DNA of 37,673 bases from Candidatus Saccharimonadota bacterium (GTDB taxonomy: Bacteria; Patescibacteriota; Saccharimonadia; Saccharimonadales; UBA4665): assembly GCA_027365775.1 (NCBI GenBank), contig DAHXLX010000007.1, forward strand, positions 1-37,673, written 5' to 3'. Below are positions 31,968-37,673 of this stretch, in pieces. Within the stretch, counting starts at the first letter, position 1. Every line of letters starts with the position of its first letter. Made by a program: the position numbers and the translations under genes. The notes below the pieces were generated by a model that worked only from the letters and a program-made list of their open reading frames with translations, searched no databases and was not told the DNA's origin.

Positions 31968-32668
31968 TACTGCTTATCGTAACCATGTATTAAGTTAGGC
32001 ATCTGATCAATGCTAACTACGGCGAATTCATCTGCAAAAGGCGACTTGCTGGCGGCGTCAATTAAATCCAGCTTATTAAAGTCGAAGTCTCCGCAAATCC
32101 TAAAGCAGGTATTCGTATTGGTTGAATATTTCTTCACTTGTTTGACTAAGAAAGATGTACCCAAAAATGTATTCATTAATCGTATAATGGCTGCATCATG
32201 GCTTTCTCCGACATTAACCGGTAATGTGGGAAGCGACCAGACTATTCCCTTGCTGGGTTGCATAACCAATACTTTTTCTCCTTTTGTTGCCAGTAAGCTT
32301 ACAGACTCAGACCGATTGTGAGTAAAATTTTTATACAACGTCTTTAAGAGAGCTTGTTCAAATATAAGCGTTCCGTATGGAACAACTCCGGCTAAAAGTG
32401 CGAACAATGTTATTGTTCTTTTCCAGCCCAAGCTTGGATATACAAAAAACACTACAGCAAAATAGGCTAAAAATATTGTTCCGTGAATTTGCCCGGCAAT
32501 AGGTATAGATAAATTATTGCCCGGCAACTTGTAATGATAAATCAATAGCGCTGCTATTAAGATAGACCAACCAATTGCTTCGGCAAATGCGAATAGTTTG
32601 AATACTGTCCAGGCTTCAGCGGGCGTAAAAGGCTTATGGGTTTCAAATTTGTCTATAACACTTGCCAT
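31964..32668 (-). CDS. DUF3817 membrane domain fused to a degenerate Nudix domain
   Basis: The product is 234 aa. Residues 18-110 are a DUF3817 domain with three membrane segments: FKLFAFAEAIGWSILIAALL, GQIHGTIFLAYFAVVFFVYP and LFALLAGVVPYGTLIFEQAL. Residues about 123-234 read like a Nudix fold: VSLLATKGEKVLVMQPSKGI, VWSLPTLPVNVGES, then AAIIRLMNTFLG in place of the Nudix box. The catalytic RE-x-x-EE-x-G glutamates are replaced (R-L-M-N-T-F-L-G), so hydrolysis is unlikely and ligand sensing is possible. It converges with the isomerase gene, the stop codons overlapping. Confidence 0.75.
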   Translation of the reverse strand: MASVIDKFETHKPFTPAEAWTVFKLFAFAEAIGWSILIAALLIYHYKLPGNNLSIPIAGQIHGTIFLAYFAVVFFVYPSLGWKRTITLFALLAGVVPYGTLIFEQALLKTLYKNFTHNRSESVSLLATKGEKVLVMQPSKGIVWSLPTLPVNVGESHDAAIIRLMNTFLGTSFLVKQVKKYSTNTNTCFRICGDFDFNKLDLIDAASKSPFADEFAVVSIDQMPNLIHGYDKQY

Positions 32669-32674
32669 GTTAAA

Positions 32675-32683
32675 AGTCTAACA
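32675..32683 (-). promoter_or_regulatory. Extended -10 promoter of the DUF3817 gene
   Basis: On the minus strand TG-T-TAGACT (hexamer 32675-32680) is followed by exactly six bases and the ATG, so the transcript would be leaderless. No clear -35 box. Confidence 0.45.
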
Positions 32684-32777
32684 AATAAACCGTTACAAAA
32701 AACAATTTGATAATTAACTATCGTTCCGATGGGGTATAAGAACTATAAGCCACTTCTATTAAAATTCGTGAGAATAA

Positions 32778-33440
32778 CTAAGCTTTTTCAGCATTTATGT
32801 TTGTAGAAGGAAAAGTATCATTAAAATAGCCCACAATAGCTTTAGATCCCAAAACGATAGTTACTGCAGAAGTCAGCTTCGCAGCTTTATCTAGACTATG
32901 AGCAATTACCGGCTTGGTTTCATCGGCCGCAATTCTTGACATAGCATAAAGTAAGATGGAGCTCCATTGGCCAAAAGTGGATAATTTTCCCTCTAGGGAT
33001 GGATGTATTTCGTTGTCTTTATGTTTGGCGATGGCTGTCAGGCTGGCGTTTGTTAGCTGTTGTGCGGCAAAGATGCCAAGTATAGATTTTGGGGCCAAAT
33101 TCGAATGATAAAAAACCGGAAAGGCTGCACCGGCCTGAATTTTATCAAAAGAAGCATCAATCAGCTCCCCCATCGGGCTTTTAGTTTTGGTTGCTTCGGC
33201 TGCTTTGCCGTCAGCATAATCTAAACTTCTACCAAGTCCTATTTTTATTATCCCAGCTAGCTTTTTACCTGATGTAATATCTTTGATCCCTTGGCCGACC
33301 AATAATAGACCGGTCAGACTGAACATATTGCCGGGCGTAATTACTCCGTTGGTGGTATTCGCAATTTTTTGCCAGATATTACGCTTATTTTCAGCTACGG
33401 TTTCCCATTGGGGAAGGTTCTCTGTTCGATGCAAATTCAC
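32778..33440 (-). CDS. CDP-alcohol phosphatidyltransferase-like membrane protein
   Basis: The product is 220 aa with a GTG start; AAAAGGAA lies about 10 bases upstream. The family signature D-x2-DG-x2-AR-x8-G-x3-D-x3-D is present as DYADGKAAEATKTKSPMGEL and the following IDASFD: D74, D77, G78, A81, G91, D95 and D99 are all kept, but the Arg is Glu82. TPGNMFSLTGLLLVG matches the conserved TPNxxT entry to the first membrane helix. The family makes phospholipids such as PG or PI from CDP-diacylglycerol. Membrane helices are weakly hydrophobic here, so activity is uncertain. Confidence 0.68.
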   Translation of the reverse strand: MNLHRTENLPQWETVAENKRNIWQKIANTTNGVITPGNMFSLTGLLLVGQGIKDITSGKKLAGIIKIGLGRSLDYADGKAAEATKTKSPMGELIDASFDKIQAGAAFPVFYHSNLAPKSILGIFAAQQLTNASLTAIAKHKDNEIHPSLEGKLSTFGQWSSILLYAMSRIAADETKPVIAHSLDKAAKLTSAVTIVLGSKAIVGYFNDTFPSTNINAEKA

Positions 33441-33496
33441 TATGTTTGGTTCCTTTTACTGCCAAGGCTTAGTTTATGATAATTAGTTTAAGACCA

Positions 33497-33811
33497 TTAC
33501 TCATGTGTATCGTATATACCTAGATATTCTATTGTTTTCGGATCTCTTCCCAACATCCTGGCAAGTGTTCTTCGCAAAGCGCTGGGGAATTTATAACCAA
33601 GCTGTATATCAAGAACCGAGTTGCCCCTATATATTGTTGCGGTTATGCTTCCGTCTCCACCATGCTGCGTCCAACTGTCTTTATGTTCTGTAATTTTTTG
33701 ACTATCACAAACGAAGGTTTGCTCGATATATGCTGCTGGATCTAATAGGGCATTTATCGCATCTGTCTCAGTAACGTATTTAGGTATCTCGACGATTATT
33801 TCTTTTATCAT
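33497..33811 (-). CDS. Small hypothetical protein
   Basis: The product is a soluble 104-aa protein. Residues 1-10 form a strand (MIKEIIVEIP), and a second strand-rich block ends GSITATIYRGNSVLDIQLGY before a basic helix SALRRTLARMLGRD. The shape suggests a small alpha/beta, stress-response-like fold, but no family is recognised. A good ribosome-binding site GAGGT lies five bases before the ATG, with TATAAT upstream. Confidence 0.7.
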   Translation of the reverse strand: MIKEIIVEIPKYVTETDAINALLDPAAYIEQTFVCDSQKITEHKDSWTQHGGDGSITATIYRGNSVLDIQLGYKFPSALRRTLARMLGRDPKTIEYLGIYDTHE

Positions 33812-33873
33812 AGTGACCTCAACATTATATTGTACAAATAGTTATAGTAGTTATATAACAAAGAGCCTTACGT

Positions 33874-34470
33874 TTATCCGCGCATAATTAGGGTTCCTAT
33901 TGCTTGTATATATTTAACCGCTTTCGGCGCCCTAGTTACCGATACAATTCGTTCAGCAAATATCCCGTCATCAATTGTCTCGTTCTTGATAACCTGAACG
34001 CCGGATGTAAATTTCTTGAGTGGATTTAGTCCGGATTTAATTGGTCCAATCAATATCAAACCTCCGGGCTTAGTAATATTAAATATTGTCTTGGCGGCAT
34101 GTAGCGCCGATTCCAAATTATTAGTGGAAAGTTCCTGTAATAGCATATACGAGAATACAGCGTCGAAACTGTTAACATCATATTTGTCTAGCTTATCTAT
34201 CTTACCGACAAAGGTTTCTGCATTAGAATGTGAGTATTTGCCTGATTCAGGGGTTTTTGCCTGGTCATCGATATAAAGATTTTGCCATCTGATATTCGGG
34301 TTCAATGCCGCGACCCTTTCACCAAGCTGTGTGGGGTGTGGACTGGCGTCTAAAACCCAAGCACCATCCGACAAAGCTCGTGCCAGGTGAGTAGCGTCAT
34401 CGAATCCATGGCATTTGGCAATCAAGTCTGATCCAGATGCATTATATAAGTGTGAAATAACTTCCGACAT
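33874..34470 (-). CDS. Class I SAM-dependent methyltransferase-like protein
   Basis: The product is 198 aa from ATG 34470; a GTG two codons upstream is the alternative. Motif I is a weak form, GAWVLDASPHPTQLGERVAA; the later acidic strand is WQNLYIDDQ. Motif IV/V reads SFDAVFSYMLLQELSTNNLE, and the post-motif strand is KPGGLILIGPI, as in type 11 methyltransferases. The Gly-rich loop is poor (DASPHP instead of DxGxGxG). Substrate unknown. Confidence 0.72.
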   Translation of the reverse strand: MSEVISHLYNASGSDLIAKCHGFDDATHLARALSDGAWVLDASPHPTQLGERVAALNPNIRWQNLYIDDQAKTPESGKYSHSNAETFVGKIDKLDKYDVNSFDAVFSYMLLQELSTNNLESALHAAKTIFNITKPGGLILIGPIKSGLNPLKKFTSGVQVIKNETIDDGIFAERIVSVTRAPKAVKYIQAIGTLIMRG

Positions 34471-34476
34471 CCTCAC

Positions 34477-34995
34477 GCCTTCATGAATATAATACCATTT
34501 TATAATTAATAAGTCAATATAATTGCCCCGAATGTGCTAAAAATGCAATTTTAAGAAATACTTGAAGAGTCATTAGGCTTCCACGTACATTGTTGTTTGT
34601 AACAAAAAACATTAATAAGGATGAATGCCATCATGGTTCAATACAGCTTTATTCAACATGACCGGGTTCTACGATACAAACTTAACTCGGCTTAACAACA
34701 AGTCCTGTGCTGGAATATTAGACTTTCATCCAAACTCTGTTGGCAGTGTGTAATGAAACCTTTTAAGGAGTTACTAGCATTGGTGATGTTTGAAAATGGC
34801 AAATGACGAAGAACGCCGACAACTCATGCTTTATTTAGGTAAGAACTAAATTTTGAGCAATAAAAAATGGCTTTAACAACTAGAGAACTACTTAAAATTC
34901 TATATAAAAATGTTTGAAAATCGGATAGACAGGCCTTAACGGAAGCTATATGGATTATTTTGTTACTTCAAAAACTCTAAGTCCTAATACTGTAA
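34477..34995. other. Gene-poor AT-rich stretch
   Basis: I see no convincing gene in these 519 bp. An ATG at 34621 behind AAGG gives only 24 codons, and one at 34625 gives 43 codons (starting MPSWFNTALFNMTGFYDTN) without family resemblance. No tRNA, terminator or repeat array is obvious. It may be decayed DNA or an unrecognised ncRNA. Confidence 0.5.
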
Positions 34996-36177
34996 TTAAA
35001 CTGTCATATTAAATGCTAGGTTCTTGGGTTCAACCTTATTGGCCTTTGCAGTAGCAGCAAGACAACGCCTAAACAGGTCTCTAGCTTCTTCGCCAGTTTT
35101 GCCGGACTTGCTCACATACTCAGCCGCATAACTTACTATCATTTCACGGTGCGAGGTTAATGATTTACCTTTCATCTGCATTGGCTCGTCTCCTACGGCG
35201 ATGCCCTCTGCAACGTTTTGAGGTATTTTTGATGTTTGGCGGCCCACAAACGCCTGGTGTTTGTCTTGGGCAATGCCTAGAACCATCGCTAAAACGTCAT
35301 TGGCCTGTGTCTCGTCAGTATATACTACAATCCCATCTCCTCTAAATCCGTCCATTGCCCGACCTTGTTTACGGGTAACGTGTGCTTGAGCAAACTCAGG
35401 TGCACGTTGAAACATTTTAAGCTGTATTGAAAGTCCTGTTTGATTAGCGGCGGTAAGAACTTTCTCAAAAACTTCTGGCACAGCTAGGGCATCGGGGTTC
35501 AAGTATATTCGTTTGCCTAGCTGGTTGTCTTGTTTCTGGATTTTATCTCTAACACGTTGGTCAGAATAGCCCATGATAAAGATACCACCAATCTGGCGTT
35601 GTACTTTGAAGTTAGGACGAAAATCTTCAGCAGATTTACTGTCTGCATTTAATGTGTCTGAGCCGTCAATAACTAAACCCTTGTACTCCATTGCGTCTAC
35701 AGGAAAACGTTTATTGCGAAAATCGCCACACCAATCAACAACTGCGTCCACCACATCTCTCGACTCATCATGTAGTTTGCCTATGAACGTATCTTTGGCG
35801 GTTTTGATAACCGCCCTCCGATCAGCCTCTTTATTAGGGTCTGGATTACCAACAGTCAGTATTTTGAGATTTCGGGCCAGCATGTCTGTCGTTCGAAGAT
35901 ACAGCCCGGCTATTGCTAAGGGATCAGCAATGATTGCATCATCATTTTCGGTAGCCTCAACTTTATCAAGATAGCCCTTAACACCAACTTCTTCGTTGCC
36001 TACACGAAGATTATCGTTTATAGCTCCGTCTATAAAGCTATCGGAGAACTTTTTTTCTGCCGTCTGAGCTTCTTCAAATGTATGGAAGCGAACTTGTAGC
36101 TCAGGCGTACCAAGTGTGCTACCAGCAGTAAGGCTTGGGTCTACTGCCGCGGGTTGTGGGCTTAATGTCTCTGACAT
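34996..36177 (-). CDS. HopA1-like (T3SS effector HopA1 family) domain protein
   Basis: The product is 393 aa from ATG 36177; an upstream TTG (36198) coincides with the predicted transcript start. The C-terminal half (about 225-365) follows the HopA1 family pattern: RIYLNPDALAVPEVFEKVLT, TGLSIQLKMF, DGIVVYTDETQANDVLAMV, and TSKIPQNVAEGIAVGDEP before SLTSHREMIVSYAAEYV. The N-terminal half is soluble and acidic. The family includes Pseudomonas effectors and domains linked to peptide-modifying lyase systems. There is no signal peptide and no neighbouring precursor peptide that I can see. Promoter TATG-C-TAAAGT (hexamer 36203-36208) on the minus strand. The family call is pattern-based. Confidence 0.6.
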   Translation of the reverse strand: MSETLSPQPAAVDPSLTAGSTLGTPELQVRFHTFEEAQTAEKKFSDSFIDGAINDNLRVGNEEVGVKGYLDKVEATENDDAIIADPLAIAGLYLRTTDMLARNLKILTVGNPDPNKEADRRAVIKTAKDTFIGKLHDESRDVVDAVVDWCGDFRNKRFPVDAMEYKGLVIDGSDTLNADSKSAEDFRPNFKVQRQIGGIFIMGYSDQRVRDKIQKQDNQLGKRIYLNPDALAVPEVFEKVLTAANQTGLSIQLKMFQRAPEFAQAHVTRKQGRAMDGFRGDGIVVYTDETQANDVLAMVLGIAQDKHQAFVGRQTSKIPQNVAEGIAVGDEPMQMKGKSLTSHREMIVSYAAEYVSKSGKTGEEARDLFRRCLAATAKANKVEPKNLAFNMTV

Positions 36178-36240
36178 CAATTTTGTTCTCTTTATCAAGT
36201 TAACTTTAGCATAATAACACGTAATAATTGACGATACAAC

Positions 36241-36256
36241 AATCTTATGCTAATAT
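36241..36256 (+). promoter_or_regulatory. Extended -10 promoter of the 36314 gene
   Basis: CTTATG-C-TAATAT (hexamer 36251-36256) resembles the pilus promoters. The leader would be about 50 nt, with AAGGGA before the ATG. It lies back to back with the HopA1-like gene promoter. Confidence 0.45.
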
Positions 36257-36313
36257 TTATTTATTCAATAAAACAAAACTATAAAATAATATTAAGTAAG
36301 GGACACTAAAACA

Positions 36314-36646
36314 ATGAGCGAACAAACACCGATGCCTCAATCAGAGAAACAACCTGACAATTACTTAACAGAACACCCTAATGCTGTAGTAGACCCAGTT
36401 AAAGCTTTAATTATGGCCTACGGTTCAAAAAGTCAAGAGGAACGGGTTGTAGCACATCGTAAAGACGCACTAGAAGCTGCTAGTCACATGGGTGAAGGGA
36501 ACGACTGGCAAAGCAAAGCCAACCATGGTTATGGTGCTATAGGTGCTGCCGTAAACTCACTACAAGCTGCTGTATTGGCAAGACAAGAAGCTGATAAGCA
36601 CGCTCAAGCTGCTGCAGCTGTTTACGACAGAGTTCATAAACTTTAA
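36314..36646 (+). CDS. Small helical hypothetical protein
   Basis: The product is 110 aa. A polar N-terminus (about 1-25) is followed by helical stretches, ending with an Ala-rich helix (SLQAAVLARQEADKHAQAAA). No membrane segment and no Cys. It is divergent from the HopA1-like gene, 136 bp apart. HopA1 effectors are often encoded beside a small chaperone (ShcA in Pseudomonas), but no sequence similarity supports that role here. Function unknown. Confidence 0.7.
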   Translation: MSEQTPMPQSEKQPDNYLTEHPNAVVDPVKALIMAYGSKSQEERVVAHRKDALEAASHMGEGNDWQSKANHGYGAIGAAVNSLQAAVLARQEADKHAQAAAAVYDRVHKL

Positions 36647-36866
36647 AGCTAAAAAATAAGGTAGCTTAGGTGTTAGATTGCCACTCTTAACTTGGGCGGT
36701 TTTCATTTTCAGACAAAAACTATCTTTTAGACTTCGTAGTGCCTAATCTTCAATTAGATGGTGAAAACTAGTTTATCAGCATAAAGAACCATTCGAATCA
36801 ATCAAAAATATATGGTTGAAAATAGTAATTGGCGGGCCGTAGCAGGTCAGGTTTGGAACTATTTCG

Positions 36867-37238
36867 TTAGCGGATCAAGTCAATCATCATGGTTTGTCCA
36901 TACTTTTTAGATAGAGTTCCGTCTAGAGTTGCGAAACTGCTACACCCCTCTCTTAGAGCGCAGGCGATCTGTAAAGCATCTTCAAAGTCATTACCTTGAA
37001 AATTCATAAAAGCCCACTGAGCATCCGCATCGGTTAACGGTAGCCAACTAAAACTTCCTAGAAAATCCTTAATAGGCTCCCATGCAAGCCTGTCTCTTTC
37101 TATAAAATACATAACTAAATCAATAGTTAAGGTTGATATAGCCTTAGCTCTATCGTTAACTAAGAATTGCTCGCAAGCCTTTGCGCGAGTTCGTTTTTGA
37201 ATCACCTCCAGTAAAATATTAACGTCTACAAAAGTCAT
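36867..37238 (-). CDS. PIN-domain toxin (VapC-like)
   Basis: The product is 123 aa. PIN acidic residues: Asp5 in FVDVNILLEV, a mid acidic residue near Glu47, Asp84/Asp87 in NDFEDALQIACAL and Asp106 in FATLDGTLSKKYG. Such enzymes are Mg-dependent endoribonucleases, often cutting tRNA or rRNA. Its start overlaps the antitoxin stop in ATGA, the standard toxin-antitoxin arrangement. Confidence 0.88.
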   Translation of the reverse strand: MTFVDVNILLEVIQKRTRAKACEQFLVNDRAKAISTLTIDLVMYFIERDRLAWEPIKDFLGSFSWLPLTDADAQWAFMNFQGNDFEDALQIACALREGCSSFATLDGTLSKKYGQTMMIDLIR

Positions 37239-37516
37239 TCACCGTACTTTCTGGATCGTAACTCAGATATTTGTTCTTTAATGCTGCGCGAATCTTGACG
37301 AATTGAATCGGGTACTACTACGCTTTGTAGACTTCTTAAGCCTTGTCTTATAGCTTCAGAAGAGCCACGCCGTAATGCCTGGTTAGGAGCATCAATTGGT
37401 TGCAGGATGCCAATAACCTTATGTCTATAGCTTAGTTTTATAGAGTTGCCTAGCCGTAGGTCATGAATAACCTGGGACATATTATCTCGTAATTGTTTTG
37501 TAGTAATCGTGTTCAT
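37235..37516 (-). CDS. Phd/YefM-type antitoxin
   Basis: The product is 93 aa. The N-terminal DNA-binding fold reads TITTKQLRDNMSQVIHDLRL, GNSIKLSYRHKVIGILQPID, typical Phd/YefM. The C-terminal tail (IRQDSRSIKEQISELRSRKY) would wrap the PIN toxin. The pair probably represses its own promoter directly upstream. Confidence 0.87.
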   Translation of the reverse strand: MNTITTKQLRDNMSQVIHDLRLGNSIKLSYRHKVIGILQPIDAPNQALRRGSSEAIRQGLRSLQSVVVPDSIRQDSRSIKEQISELRSRKYGE

Positions 37517-37522
37517 ACTCTA

Positions 37523-37552
37523 AGTTTAACTTAAAACAAAAATTATTGTCAA
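37523..37552 (-). promoter_or_regulatory. Promoter of the toxin-antitoxin operon, leaderless layout
   Basis: On the minus strand a perfect TTGACA (37547-37552), an 18-nt spacer and TAAACT (37523-37528). Six bases separate the hexamer from the antitoxin ATG, so the start point falls on it. Confidence 0.65.
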
Positions 37553-37560
37553 GTTTAATC

Positions 37561-37637
37561 TGGCGGGCCCGACCGGATTCGAACCGGCGATCTCCTCCGT
37601 GACAGGGAGGCGTGATAGGCCTCTTCACTACGAGCCC
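37561..37637 (-). tRNA. tRNA-Asp (GUC)
   Basis: Minus-strand cloverleaf: acceptor GGGCTCG pairs with CGGGCCC (one G-U), anticodon stem CCTCC/GGAGG around CTGTCAC with anticodon GTC (37601-37603), T-arm GCCGG-TTCGAAT-CCGGT, discriminator G, CCA encoded. Confidence 0.96.
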
Positions 37638-37673
37638 AATTAATTACAGCGGTAATAATACCAGACCCTCCAC

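Noticed and set aside
37561..37637. tRNA-Asp as an attachment site for an integrated element next to the toxin-antitoxin pair
   Set aside because: I found no direct repeat of the tRNA 3' end elsewhere in the window and no integrase beside it; the Xer gene is 8 kb away and looks like a housekeeping type.

Overview
The window looks like a chromosomal segment of a Candidatus Saccharibacteria (TM7)-type member of the Patescibacteria/CPR. This is an inference from gene content: a complete type IV pilus (T4P) locus with several divergent pilins, very short intergenic gaps, many ATGA-type overlaps, a TrpR-like HTH gene, and membrane proteins of a kind common in that group. The standard code fits, because TGA acts as a stop throughout. 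There is no rRNA gene, so the placement is not proven.

Layout. (1) 1-1800: the end of a Gln-rich coiled-coil protein convergent with the GTPase gene ychF. (2) 1866-6167: an accessory-looking region holding a TrpR-like regulator, a phosphoribosyltransferase-like plus SLOG-like gene pair, a recombinase remnant abutting a frameshifted Ltp-type surface protein, a possible DUF218-like protein, and about 500 bp of gene-poor DNA. (3) 6168-28560: a 22-kb T4P region. It starts with two pairs of 'small one-TM protein plus very large exported protein' whose large members share a C-terminal domain. The core operon pilM-pilN-pilO-small membrane protein-pilB-pilT-pilC-pilin follows and ends at a strong terminator. 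After that come the prepilin peptidase pilD and two tandem copies of a four-gene minor-pilin cassette. (4) 28587-34470: a Xer-type tyrosine recombinase, ndk, tRNA-Arg(CCU), a PH-domain membrane protein overlapping a parvulin-type isomerase, a DUF3817/degenerate-Nudix fusion, a CDP-alcohol phosphotransferase-like protein, a small unknown and a SAM methyltransferase. (5) 34471-37673: a gene-poor stretch, a HopA1-like protein divergent from a small helical protein, a PIN-toxin/Phd-antitoxin pair and tRNA-Asp(GUC).

How it works together. PilM/N/O form the inner-membrane platform, PilC is the platform protein, PilB extends and PilT retracts the fibre, PilD cleaves the prepilin leaders, and the nine pilin-like proteins are its substrates. 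Each minor-pilin cassette probably forms one priming or tip complex. The two large exported proteins are the best candidates for pilus-associated adhesins, possibly for attachment to a host bacterium or for DNA uptake.

Most striking points: the adhesin-candidate pair with its shared unnamed C-terminal domain; the duplicated minor-pilin cassette; and a recurring promoter layout, usually an extended -10 box, ending 6-9 nt before the start codon. That layout predicts leaderless or nearly leaderless mRNAs for many genes here.
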